From contig NZ_VLNT01000002.1 in the NCBI RefSeq assembly GCF_007421815.1, positions 142,624 through 206,623 on the forward strand: a stretch of 64,000 nucleotides of DNA, read 5' to 3'. A program made the translations under genes and the position numbers. Under the pieces are notes generated by a model, which was not told the DNA's origin, did not search any database, and was given only the letters and a program-made list of their open reading frames with translations. Positions within the stretch are counted from its first letter, which is position 1, and each line of letters starts with the position of its first letter. The stretch comes from Aeromicrobium piscarium. Lineage in GTDB: Bacteria; Actinomycetota; Actinomycetes; Propionibacteriales; Nocardioidaceae. This document shows positions 46,300 to 54,938 of this stretch, piece by piece.

Positions 46300-49200
46300 C
46301 TAGCGGAAGTCGCGGGCGCGGTGCTTGGCGGGGAGCGCGGAGGCGGCAGCGGGGTACAGCGACTCGATGCGCTCGAGGGCCTCGGCCTTGAGGTTGACCG
46401 CGCCGTCGCTGTGCTCCAGGACGCCGCGCACCACCACTCCCGCCGCATTGCGCGCCACCCGGCGATGCTGCTGCCACACCGAGCCGAAGACGACGACATT
46501 GAGCATGCCGGTCTCGTCCTCGAGATTGAGGAAGGTGACCCCACCCGCGGTAGAGGGTCGCTGGCGATGCGTGATGAGCCCGGCCACCCGTACCCGGCGT
46601 CCCGTCTCATAGACCGCCAGATCGGTCACCGAGAGCACCCCGTGTTCTCTCATGAGAGAACGCAGGTGCTGCATCGGGTGCTCACGCGGCGAGATGCCCG
46701 TCGCCCACAGATCGGCGGTGGTCAGCTCGACCTCGCTCATCCCGGGCAGCATCGGTGGCGGCGAGGTGACGGCTGTACCCTCCAGCTGCTCGAGCCGGTC
46801 GATATATCCGGCATTCCACAGCGCCTCGCGGCGCGACATCCCGAAGCCGTCGAACGCTCCCGCGGTGGCCAGCGACTCCATCTGGGCGATCGACAGCCGC
46901 GCCCGCCGGGCCACATCGGCCATGTCGCGGAAGGGCCGCTCGTTCCGGGCCGCGACGATCCGCTCGGCGTCCGCCTGACCGATCTGCTGCACACTCGTCA
47001 GACCGAGCCGTACCCCGTGGTGGCCGTCGCGGCGATGGGCACCGAGCCGATGGTCGGCACCGGGAGCGAAGTCGGGCACCGGTGGCTGCTCGGTCAGCAG
47101 ACACGAGTCCATCCCCGTCGCCTCGCTGCTCCCGGCGAGTGGTTCCAGGTCGGCATGCACGGCCGATGCCTCGATATCGGGCCGGAGCACCTCGACCCCG
47201 TGTCGTCTGGCATCGGTCACCAGCGACTGGGGCGAGTAGAACCCCATCGGCTGCGAGCGCAGCAGTCCGGCGAGGAAGGCCGCCGGATAGTGCAGCTTGA
47301 GCCAGGAGCTCGCATAGACCAGGAGCGCGAAGCTGATCGAGTGGCTCTCGGCGAAGCCGAAGTTGGCGAAGGCCTCGATCCGGGCGTAGAGGATGTCGGC
47401 GACCTCGTCGCTGATGCCCTTGGACTTCATGCCCTCATAGAGCTTGGCGCGCAGCCGCTCGATCTTCTCGATCCCCCGCTTGGAGCCCATCGCGCGGCGC
47501 AGCAGATCGGCCTCGTCGCCCGTGCATCCGCCGATCTCGGTGGCGATCTGCATGAGCTGCTCCTGAAACAGCGGCACACCCAGGGTGCGTTTCAAGATCG
47601 GCTCCAACGAGGGGTGCAGATAGTCGACCGGCTCCCGCTCGAGCTTGCGCCGGATGTACGGATGCACCGCGCCGCCCTGGATCGGCCCGGGACGGATCAG
47701 CGCGATCTCGATGACGAGGTCGTAGAACTTACGGGGTCGCAGCCGGGGCAGGGTGCCGATCTGCGCCCTGCTCTCCACCTGGAAGACCCCGATCGAGTCC
47801 GCCCGGCACAGCATGTCGTAGACCCCCGCCTCCTCCTTGGGGATCGTCTCGAGCTCCCACCTCTCCCCCGTGTGCTCAGCGACGAGGTCGAAGGTGTGCT
47901 GGAGGGCGCCGAGCATGCCCAGCCCCAGCAGGTCGAACTTGACCAGCCCCATCCAGGCACAGTCGTCCTTGTCCCACTGCAGCACCGTGCGCTTGTCCAT
48001 GCGGGCACGTTCGATGGGCACCACCTCGCCCACCGGCCGCGCGGTGAGCACCATGCCGCCGGAGTGGATGCCCAGATGCCGAGGGGCCCCGGCGGCACGC
48101 GTGGCCAGGTCGATGACCGCCTGCGGTGGGCTACCGGGAGCATCGGGATCGTCGACCTCGACACGCGACCACGAGTCGATGCGCTTGCTCCAAGCGTCCT
48201 GCTGTCCCGGCGAGTAGCCGAGCGCCTTGGCCATGTCGCGCACGGCCGACTTGGGCCGGTAGCTGATGACATTGGCGACCTGGGCGGCATTGTGGCGGCC
48301 GTACTCGTCGTAGACCCACTGGATGATCTCCTCGCGCCGGTCGGAGTCGAAGTCGACATCGATATCGGGCTCCTCGTCGCGGGTGGCCGACAGGAACCGC
48401 TCGAAGGGAAGGTGGTACTTGATCGAGTCGACGGCGGTGATGCCGAGGGCGTAACAGACCGCGGAGTTGGCCGCCGATCCCCGCCCCTGGCACAGGATGC
48501 CGCGATCCTTGGCCTCTGTGACGATGCGGTGGACGATGAGGAAGTAGCCGGGGAAGTCCTTGTCCTCGATCACCGCCAGCTCACGCTGCAGCCGCTCCTC
48601 GGCCTCCTCCCGGCGGTGGGCGTAGACGCGGTCGGCTCCCTCTCGGACGAGTTCGCGCAACCAGGACATCGGCGTATGCCCGTCGCCGACGGGGAACCGC
48701 GGGAGCGCCGGAGAGGCCTTGCGCAGGTCGAAGCCGACCTCCTCGGCGATCCGCACCGAATGCTCGACAGCCCCCGGATAGCGAGCGAAACGGTGCGTCA
48801 TCTCCTCACCGGACCGCAGGTACCCCGGTTGTCCCAGCCAGCCACGCATCTCGGCGAGGCTGCGGCGGGCCCGCACGGCGGCGAAGGCCTGGGAGAGCCG
48901 GGCGTCCCCCGGGGCAGCCGCGTGCACATTGCCGGTGGCCACGATGGGGAGCCCCGCCTCCCGCGCCAGCTCGGCGAGAGCGTCGTTGACATCGGAGTCC
49001 TGCGGGTACCCGTGGTCGAGGAGCTCGACCACGACGTTGTCGGGTCCGAAGCGCTCGACGAGGCCGCGCAGCTCAGCCTCCGCGGCCGACCTGCCACCCT
49101 CGCTCAAGGCCCGGCGGACCGCCCCCTTGCGGCATCCGGTGAGCACGAGGGTACGGTCGCGCAGTCGTTCGGCGAGGGAATCGAGGTGGTAGACCGGGCG

Positions 49201-49710
49201 GCCCTTCTCGTCGCCCGCCAGCTGCGCCTCGGTGATCGCCCCCGAGAGCGCGTGGTAACCCTCGACGCCGCGGGCGAGGACGAGCAGATGTTCTCCCTCC
49301 GGGTCGGGGCGACCGTTCTGCGGGCCGGTGAGTCCCAGGGAGAGCTCGGCCCCGTAGACGGTGTCCAGGCCGTGCAAGGTGGCGGCCTCGGAGAAACGCG
49401 CGGCCCCGTAGAAGCCGTCGTGGTCGGTGAGGGCGAGAGCGGAGAGCCCCAGCCGGACCGCCTGCTCGACGAGGGCATCGGGAGCGTTCGCGCCGTCGAG
49501 GAAGCTGTAGTTGCTGTGGCAGTGCAGCTCCGCATAGGGCACTACATCGACCGGGCGCTCGACGGGCTCGTCGGGGCGATAGGCACCGCGTTTGCGCGAC
49601 CAGGCGGGACCGTCACCGCCGTCGGGCGGGTCGGTGGGTGGAGTGACACGACCGGAGAGACGGGACTCCAGCTCACGCCAGGAGATACCGGGATTGTTCC
49701 AGCCCATCAT
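46300..49710 (-). CDS. dnaE2: Error-prone DNA polymerase DnaE2 (ImuC)
   Basis: A 1136-residue C-family polymerase. It has an N-terminal PHP domain (A-E-L-H-C-H-S-N-Y-S-F-L-D-G-A), the polymerase core with acidic D-I-D-V-D-F-D-S-D, tandem helix-hairpin-helix, and a C-terminal OB fold (V-R-V-A-G-L-I-T-H-R-Q-R). The length matches DnaE2 rather than replicative DnaE1. With imuA' and imuB directly upstream it forms the SOS mutasome that copies damaged DNA with errors. Start ATG 49710 or the next ATG; GGGAG precedes it. A repeat (copy 3) separates it from imuB. Confidence 0.95.
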   Translation of the reverse strand: MMGWNNPGISWRELESRLSGRVTPPTDPPDGGDGPAWSRKRGAYRPDEPVERPVDVVPYAELHCHSNYSFLDGANAPDALVEQAVRLGLSALALTDHDGFYGAARFSEAATLHGLDTVYGAELSLGLTGPQNGRPDPEGEHLLVLARGVEGYHALSGAITEAQLAGDEKGRPVYHLDSLAERLRDRTLVLTGCRKGAVRRALSEGGRSAAEAELRGLVERFGPDNVVVELLDHGYPQDSDVNDALAELAREAGLPIVATGNVHAAAPGDARLSQAFAAVRARRSLAEMRGWLGQPGYLRSGEEMTHRFARYPGAVEHSVRIAEEVGFDLRKASPALPRFPVGDGHTPMSWLRELVREGADRVYAHRREEAEERLQRELAVIEDKDFPGYFLIVHRIVTEAKDRGILCQGRGSAANSAVCYALGITAVDSIKYHLPFERFLSATRDEEPDIDVDFDSDRREEIIQWVYDEYGRHNAAQVANVISYRPKSAVRDMAKALGYSPGQQDAWSKRIDSWSRVEVDDPDAPGSPPQAVIDLATRAAGAPRHLGIHSGGMVLTARPVGEVVPIERARMDKRTVLQWDKDDCAWMGLVKFDLLGLGMLGALQHTFDLVAEHTGERWELETIPKEEAGVYDMLCRADSIGVFQVESRAQIGTLPRLRPRKFYDLVIEIALIRPGPIQGGAVHPYIRRKLEREPVDYLHPSLEPILKRTLGVPLFQEQLMQIATEIGGCTGDEADLLRRAMGSKRGIEKIERLRAKLYEGMKSKGISDEVADILYARIEAFANFGFAESHSISFALLVYASSWLKLHYPAAFLAGLLRSQPMGFYSPQSLVTDARRHGVEVLRPDIEASAVHADLEPLAGSSEATGMDSCLLTEQPPVPDFAPGADHRLGAHRRDGHHGVRLGLTSVQQIGQADAERIVAARNERPFRDMADVARRARLSIAQMESLATAGAFDGFGMSRREALWNAGYIDRLEQLEGTAVTSPPPMLPGMSEVELTTADLWATGISPREHPMQHLRSLMREHGVLSVTDLAVYETGRRVRVAGLITHRQRPSTAGGVTFLNLEDETGMLNVVVFGSVWQQHRRVARNAAGVVVRGVLEHSDGAVNLKAEALERIESLYPAAASALPAKHRARDFR

Positions 49711-49724
49711 TCACTCCCTTCGGA

Positions 49725-49787
49725 CAACTTTTGCCGGGTTGTGGCCCTTCGGGGACACGAATAAGGGCCATAACCCGGCAAAAGTTG
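49725..49787. repeat. CTTTTGCCGGGTTGTGGCC inverted repeat, copy 3
   Basis: The best copy: arms 49725-49749 and 49763-49787 pair over 25 nt with one wobble and a 13-nt loop. It lies in the 97 nt between imuB and dnaE2 in the same operon direction, so it may reduce read-through into dnaE2 or stabilise an mRNA end. Confidence 0.7.
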
Positions 49788-49807
49788 GCCCCGGAGGGGT
49801 GTGCCGG

Positions 49808-51325
49808 TCAGTCATAGCGGGCCTCGGTCCACCATCGTCCGTCCTCGACACACATCAGCCAGGCGCTGCCGTCGACGCCGACGACCTGGAAGCGCGCGAT
49901 CCGACGGGCCGCATGCTCGTCCCACCACAGGTCGTCGAGCGGCCAGGGGCCTGCCCAGCCCGCGACCGGCTGCCACGGTTGATCCGCTCCGAGACGAAAA
50001 CGCGCGGGTTCTCCCGTCAGCCCGCCGCGAGAGGTCACGATGACCGGCTGCCCCTCGGCTCCCACCACTTGCGCCGGCTCGGGCGCCGCGAACACCCGCG
50101 CCGGAGCCGGCTCGGGGATCGACCCCGGCCACGGCCGCGCGAGATCGCGGACCTCGGCGGGCCTGTCCCCCCACGTGCTGGCGAGTTGACGCTCCCCGGG
50201 GCTCGATCCGCCCTGAACCCCTGCCGTCCGTACCGCCTCCGGCCCTACCAGACTCTGCACACGTGCCACCACCCTCTCGACTCCCTCATCCACTCCGTCG
50301 CCGAACAGGCTCTCGGCGTGATCACCCACCTGCTCGACGGCCTCGGGCACCACCCGGACCTCATCGACCGGCGCGGTGATCGCCCCGGGCACCTGCGCCT
50401 GCCAGCGGACCCGGTCGACGATGTCGGCCGAGGAGAACCACCGTGGGTGCCGCCAGGTACGAGCGTGGGACAGCACACCGTCGCTGTCGATCTCGATGCG
50501 TATCGCCGTGGCCACCGCACCGCGATCGGCCAGTGCGGACACGAACGACTCGGCCGCTCTGCGCATGCTGAAGGCGATCGCCTCGACACGATCGAGCGGC
50601 GGCTCGAACGACACCCGCCCGACCAGGTCCGGGGGGATCTCCCGTCGGCTGAGGAGCCTCGGATCCTCACCTCGTGCCCAGCGATGGGCGAGCACCCCGC
50701 TCGGGCCGAACCGCGTGCGCACGTCGGCGATCTCCAGCCGCGCGTAATCACCCAGCGTGCGGATGCCCAGACGACGCAGCAGATCGGCCATCTCCGGATC
50801 GCCGAGCACCGCTACCGGCAGGTCCCGCACGAAGTCCGCCGAACCGCCGGGGCCCACGACCACGGAGTCCTGCGGTGGAGCCTGGCGGGCCGCCTGCTCG
50901 GCCGCGAAGAGATCATCGGCGATCCCGCATCGGACGTCCCAGATCCCGTGCTCGACGAGCTGCTCGGCGAGCACGGCCGCCGCCTCGGCCTCGCCACCGT
51001 AGTAGCGCGCCGGCACCGTCACCCCGCACAACCCCGGCCGCAGAGGCGCGACCTGTGCGGAGAGCTCCTCGACGAGATCGAGAACCGCCTCGAAAGCCCG
51101 GGCATCGGCGGCGGGATCGTGGGCGCACAGGATGACATCGGGGCATCGCGCCTGGGCATCGCGCCGGCGCATCCCGCGGCGCACCCCCTCCTGTCGTGCC
51201 GCGGCCGAGCAGGCGACGACGACCTGGCCGTCGATGACCGCCACCGGAGCATCGGCCGGGGTGTCGGGTCCGAGGTGGCTGACGACGGGCCAGTCCGGGC
51301 ACCACAGCACCATCACCCGTGTCAT
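49808..51325 (-). CDS. imuB: ImuB, Y-family polymerase-like mutasome subunit
   Basis: A 505-residue protein with the Y-family fold (W-C-P-D-W-P-V at the start, then palm, finger and little-finger-like parts). The catalytic acidic pair of true Y polymerases (D and S-D/E-E) is not seen, as expected for ImuB, which links the beta clamp, DnaE2 and ImuA' rather than polymerising. A Pro-rich linker precedes the C-terminal ~100 residues. Its ATG shares one base with the imuA' stop. Confidence 0.92.
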   Translation of the reverse strand: MTRVMVLWCPDWPVVSHLGPDTPADAPVAVIDGQVVVACSAAARQEGVRRGMRRRDAQARCPDVILCAHDPAADARAFEAVLDLVEELSAQVAPLRPGLCGVTVPARYYGGEAEAAAVLAEQLVEHGIWDVRCGIADDLFAAEQAARQAPPQDSVVVGPGGSADFVRDLPVAVLGDPEMADLLRRLGIRTLGDYARLEIADVRTRFGPSGVLAHRWARGEDPRLLSRREIPPDLVGRVSFEPPLDRVEAIAFSMRRAAESFVSALADRGAVATAIRIEIDSDGVLSHARTWRHPRWFSSADIVDRVRWQAQVPGAITAPVDEVRVVPEAVEQVGDHAESLFGDGVDEGVERVVARVQSLVGPEAVRTAGVQGGSSPGERQLASTWGDRPAEVRDLARPWPGSIPEPAPARVFAAPEPAQVVGAEGQPVIVTSRGGLTGEPARFRLGADQPWQPVAGWAGPWPLDDLWWDEHAARRIARFQVVGVDGSAWLMCVEDGRWWTEARYD

Positions 51326-51966
51326 CAGCCGACCCTGCGCAGCAGCGGTGGCTCATCGGCCACACGGACCTGGCCGTGGTCGTCCGGCAGCCAGAGCTCT
51401 CGCCGCCGCGAGGGACGGCCGGGATGCTGAACCTCGATCGTGGCCCGGCGGGCACGCAGATGCCCAGCACCTCGGTCGGTGCCCTCCCACTGGACATCGG
51501 TCAGCCGCAGATGGGCACGAGCCCGCGGCCAGGCGGTGTCCCAGGCGATGACGATGCCCTGGTGCTCATGCAGCCGGGCAGCGATCCGTTGGGCATCGCG
51601 CGAGGCCATCGCGCGACCCGCCACCACCACTACGGGGACGACATCGATCAGCGCCGCGGTGACAGACAGCCAGTCGGCTCCCGGATCGGGCACCAGGACG
51701 GTGCGCTCCAGGGCCACGCCGAAGGCCTGTGCCGCTTGCATGCCGAAATCCGTGGCGCCGATGACCGCCGCCCACTGCCCCTGCACCGACGGGCCGGCCA
51801 TGAGCAACATCGCCAGCGATGCCGCTCCGACGGTATAGACCTGCCCCGGCTGCACCTCTAGGAGTCCCTCCAGCACCGGATGGACCCGCATCGAGGACAC
51901 CTGAGGGCGGCCTTCGAGCTCGCGCATCTTGGCGCGGAGGTCGTCGATCAGAGCAGCCTGGGACAC
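51325..51966 (-). CDS. imuA': ImuA' RecA-like mutasome subunit
   Basis: A 213-residue RecA/SulA-like protein, shorter than RecA and without a clear Walker A, as in ImuA'. Seen are V-Y-T-V-G-A-A-S-L-A-M-L-L in the P-loop position and the core beta strand V-V-V-V-A-G-R-A-M. The GTG at 51966 is directly preceded by an SOS promoter. First gene of imuA'-imuB-dnaE2. Confidence 0.88.
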   Translation of the reverse strand: MSQAALIDDLRAKMRELEGRPQVSSMRVHPVLEGLLEVQPGQVYTVGAASLAMLLMAGPSVQGQWAAVIGATDFGMQAAQAFGVALERTVLVPDPGADWLSVTAALIDVVPVVVVAGRAMASRDAQRIAARLHEHQGIVIAWDTAWPRARAHLRLTDVQWEGTDRGAGHLRARRATIEVQHPGRPSRRRELWLPDDHGQVRVADEPPLLRRVG

Positions 51967-51972
51967 TCCTCA

Positions 51973-52001
51973 AGTATCGAACATACGTTCGAACGAGTCA
52001 A
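51973..52001 (-). promoter_or_regulatory. SOS promoter with perfect LexA box
   Basis: TTGACT (52001-51996), a 17-nt spacer and GATACT (51978-51973) form the promoter. The LexA box TCGAACATACGTTCGA (51992-51977) is a perfect TCGAAC-N4-GTTCGA palindrome lying in the spacer and overlapping the -10. The transcript would start at or next to the GTG at 51966. Confidence 0.85.
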
Positions 52002-52032
52002 TCCGGGAGGACCCTCGCGACCGATACTGAGA

Positions 52033-52145
52033 GCGGTGAGCTAGGCACCTCTCGTCGCCGTTGAGAGGTGCGCAGCTCACCGCCCGGAGCGGGCGGTGGC
52101 CTAGGCACCTCTCCACGCGCGAGAGAGGTGCGTAACTCACCGCCC
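52033..52145. terminator. Two hairpins with variable 6-nt cores after the opp operon
   Basis: Hairpin 1 has arms 52033-52053 and 52063-52083 (GCGGTG-N6-GCACCTCTC); hairpin 2 has arms 52091-52113 and 52123-52145 with the same outer blocks. The cores differ (AGCTAG/AGCTGC and GCCTAG/AGTTAC). They lie downstream of the opp stop and upstream of the SOS promoter, suiting termination of opp transcripts. Confidence 0.65.
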
Positions 52146-52162
52146 ACGTGAGCCGAGCGAGG

Positions 52163-53884
52163 TCAGCTGGCGAGGTCGATGGAACCACCGGGGATCGCAT
52201 CGAGGAGCTTGCGGGTGTACTCCTCACGCGGATGGTCGAAGACCTGGATGACCGATGCCTGCTCGACGGCCTTGCCCTTCTGCATCACCACCACCTCATC
52301 GGCAATCTGGCGGACCACTGCGAGATCGTGGGTGATGAACAGATAGCTGAGACCGAGCTCGGCCTGCAGGTCATTGAGCAGGTTGAGGATCTGCGCCTGC
52401 ACCAGCACGTCGAGGGCCGAGACCGCCTCGTCGAGAATGATGACCTCGGGCTGCAGGGCAAGGGCACGCGCGATCGCGACTCGTTGCCGCTGTCCGCCGG
52501 ACAACTCGTTGGGGAACCGCCGCATGACCGCCGAGGGCAGCGAGACCTTGTCCAGCAGATCGCGGATCGTCGCCTCCCGCTCCTTGCCACTGCCGATCTC
52601 GTGCGTACGCAGCGGCTCCTCGATGGAGCGGTAGATCGAGTACATCGGGTCCAGCGAGGCATAGGGGTTCTGGAACACCGGCTGCACACGACGCCGGAAG
52701 GCCAACTGCTCGGACTTGCCGCGCAGCGTCGAGATATCGACGCCGTCGAACTGGACCGTCCCGCTGGTGGGCTCGAGCAGATCGAGGACCATGCGCGCCA
52801 CGGTCGACTTGCCGGAGCCGGACTCTCCCACGATCGCCGTGGTGGTACCGCGTCGCAACGAGAACGAGACCTCGTCGACCGCTGTGAAGTCGACCGTGCG
52901 GCCCAGCCCACCGGCGGGCAGCTTGAAGACCTTGGTGAGATCCTTGGCCTCGACGGCGATCCGCGTCGCCTCTCCCCCGAACTCGTCGCCCTCGTGCTCG
53001 GCCACGATCTCCCCCGCGGTCTTGACTGCGCTCTCACGCACCTCAGCGCGCGTCTGCGCGGTGAGTCGCTGCGAGGCGAGCGACGGGGCTGAAGCGATGA
53101 GCCGCTGCGAGTAGGGATGCTGCGGGTACTGCAGGATCTCCAGCGCCGGACCCGACTCGACGACCTGCCCCTTGTACATCACCACCAGATGATCGGCGCG
53201 CTCGGCCGCGAGGCCGAGGTCGTGGGTGATGAGCAGGACGGCGACGCCCAGGTCATCGGTCAGCGAGTCTAGATGATCGAGGATCTGCTGCTGGACCGTG
53301 ACATCGAGTGCCGAGGTGGGCTCATCGGCGATCAAGAGCTTGGGCCGTGCGGCCAGCCCCATCGCGATGAGCGCTCGCTGACGCATGCCGCCGGAGTACT
53401 CGTGCGGGAACTGCCGGGCGCGAGCCTGGGCGTCGGGAAGCCCGGCCTCCTCCAACAGCTCCACGACTCGTTTGTCCGCGGCCTTGCCCTTGGCGATGTC
53501 GTTGGCTTCGAGCGCCTCCTTGATCTGCGTCCCGACCCGCACCAGCGGATTGAGATTCGACATCGGATCCTGCGGCACGAGACCGATCTGGCTGCCCCGG
53601 ATGGCCTCACGCTGACGACGCTTCAGATGCGTGATGTCGCGTCCGTCGAAACGGATCGTCCCGCTGGTGACATGGCCGGTGCCGGGCAACAGATCGATGA
53701 TCGCATGCGCCGTGGTGGACTTGCCCGACCCGGACTCGCCGACGATCGCGACGGTCTGACCGGGATAGACCGTCAGATTCGCGCCACGGACCGCCGGGAT
53801 GTCCCTCTTGCCCGATCGGAACGCCACGTGCAGATCGGTGATCTCCAACAGCGGTTCGGTGGTCCGCTCAATTCGCTCGCTCAT
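52163..53884 (-). CDS. Oligopeptide ABC transporter ATPase, fused two-domain
   Basis: A 573-residue fusion of two ABC ATPases (OppD-like then OppF-like). Each half has Walker A (G-E-S-G-S-G-K-S), a signature (Y-S-G-G-M-R-Q-R; L-S-G-G-Q-R-Q-R) and Walker B followed by D-E-P/D-E-A and the H-loop. It energises uptake of peptides or nickel-like ligands by the permeases next to it. ATG 53884 is coupled by ATGA to a 20-codon leader ORF. Confidence 0.93.
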   Translation of the reverse strand: MSERIERTTEPLLEITDLHVAFRSGKRDIPAVRGANLTVYPGQTVAIVGESGSGKSTTAHAIIDLLPGTGHVTSGTIRFDGRDITHLKRRQREAIRGSQIGLVPQDPMSNLNPLVRVGTQIKEALEANDIAKGKAADKRVVELLEEAGLPDAQARARQFPHEYSGGMRQRALIAMGLAARPKLLIADEPTSALDVTVQQQILDHLDSLTDDLGVAVLLITHDLGLAAERADHLVVMYKGQVVESGPALEILQYPQHPYSQRLIASAPSLASQRLTAQTRAEVRESAVKTAGEIVAEHEGDEFGGEATRIAVEAKDLTKVFKLPAGGLGRTVDFTAVDEVSFSLRRGTTTAIVGESGSGKSTVARMVLDLLEPTSGTVQFDGVDISTLRGKSEQLAFRRRVQPVFQNPYASLDPMYSIYRSIEEPLRTHEIGSGKEREATIRDLLDKVSLPSAVMRRFPNELSGGQRQRVAIARALALQPEVIILDEAVSALDVLVQAQILNLLNDLQAELGLSYLFITHDLAVVRQIADEVVVMQKGKAVEQASVIQVFDHPREEYTRKLLDAIPGGSIDLAS

Positions 53885-53943
53885 GCCGCCACCGCCTGAA
53901 GGAACAACACAATAGGCCGATGACGGCATTCGTGGATGTTCAT
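53881..53943 (-). CDS. 20-residue leader peptide before the opp ATPase
   Basis: ATG to TGA, 21 codons: MNIHECRHRPIVLFLQAVAA. Same length, C-R-H-R-P core at residues 6-10, Leu/Phe at 14 (here F) and A-V-A near the end as the leader before tadZ. The TGA overlaps the downstream ATG as ATGA. Its start is exactly 20 nt after the permease stop, as in the other copy. Confidence 0.5.
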   Translation of the reverse strand: MNIHECRHRPIVLFLQAVAA

Positions 53944-53966
53944 TCTTCGCTCGCTTCGCTCGCTCA
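53882..53966 (-). repeat. 85-nt intercistronic element, copy 2 (oppC-opp ATPase)
   Basis: It runs from the permease stop TGA to the ATPase ATG and keeps the landmarks of copy 1: TGAGCGAGCGAAGCGAGCG, the 20-nt gap to the leader ATG, ATGCCG-CATCGGCCTA and GGCGGTGGCG before ATGA. CGTCATCGGCC can pair with AGGCGGTGGCG at 9 of 11 positions with two G-U pairs. The C-to-T change against copy 1 keeps pairing as a wobble. Confidence 0.7.
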
Positions 53967-54938
53967 TGACTTCTTCGCCTTCGGATCGAGGGCATCGCGC
54001 ACAGCATCGCCGAGCAGCATGAAGCTCAGCACGGTGACCGCCAGTGCGCCGGCCGGGAAGAACAGCACGTGCAGGTTACGGCCCGATCGGACCTCGGACT
54101 GCGCGGCTGCGATGTCATTGCCCCAGGAGACGACGCTCGCCGGGAGCCCGATGCCCAGGAAGGACAGCGTCGCCTCGGCCACGATGTAGACGCCGAGGGA
54201 GACGGTGGCCGTCACGATCACCGGGGCGAGGGCGTTCGGGATGACATGCCGGCGCAGGTTGCTCCACTTGTTGGAGCCGATCGCGCGAGCGGCGTCGATG
54301 AACTCGAGGTTCTTGACCTCCAGCACGGCGCCGCGGGCGATACGCGTCATCTGGGGCCAGCCGAAGACCGCGAGCACCAGCACGACGGCGATGACACCAC
54401 CCCAATAACCGCGACCGGACCAGACATTGTTGAGCGCCGACAGCAGCACGATCGCGCCGAGGATGAGCGGGATGGCGAAGAAGACATCGGCGATGCGCGA
54501 GATGAGCATGTCGGTCCACTTGCCGTAGAAGCCGGCGAAGGCTCCCGTCAGCAGGCCGACGAAGGTGACGAAGAGCGTGGTCAGGATGCCGACGGTCACC
54601 GAGGCGCGAGCACCGTGGATAACGCGCGAGTAGACGTCATAGCCCTGGGCGTCGAAGCCGAACGGATGCCCCGACTGCGGTCCCTCCTTGCTCCGGCTCA
54701 GATCGGCCGCACGGGGGTTGATGTCGGTGAAGAGCCCCGGGAAGAGGCACACGATGAGGATGAACAGCAACAGCACGGCCGAGATCCAGAAGATCCAGTT
54801 GCCCCGCAGCTGCTTCCACGCCTCCTTCCACTGGCCCTCCGGCGGTGCCGAGGTGTCGACCGTTCCGGTCTCCTCCAGCGGGGTCTCCGCGAGGGGCGCG
54901 ACGAAGCGTTCCTGTCCAGGTCGGGCGATCTCAGGCAT
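53964..54938 (-). CDS. Oligopeptide ABC transporter permease OppC-like
   Basis: A 324-residue permease: N-terminal cytosolic stretch, about six membrane helices and the EAA loop (R-A-I-G-S-N-K-W ... H-V-I-P-N-A-L) that docks the ATPase. Its ATG lies inside the end of oppB, an 8-nt overlap. It ends exactly at the 85-nt element. Confidence 0.92.
   Translation of the reverse strand: MPEIARPGQERFVAPLAETPLEETGTVDTSAPPEGQWKEAWKQLRGNWIFWISAVLLLFILIVCLFPGLFTDINPRAADLSRSKEGPQSGHPFGFDAQGYDVYSRVIHGARASVTVGILTTLFVTFVGLLTGAFAGFYGKWTDMLISRIADVFFAIPLILGAIVLLSALNNVWSGRGYWGGVIAVVLVLAVFGWPQMTRIARGAVLEVKNLEFIDAARAIGSNKWSNLRRHVIPNALAPVIVTATVSLGVYIVAEATLSFLGIGLPASVVSWGNDIAAAQSEVRSGRNLHVLFFPAGALAVTVLSFMLLGDAVRDALDPKAKKS

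Noticed and set aside
46234..49764. A 1176-codon open frame on the plus strand opposite dnaE2
   Set aside because: dnaE2 on the minus strand is unmistakable; open antisense frames arise from third-position GC bias here. The translation has no recognisable domain and is Arg/His/Gly-rich.
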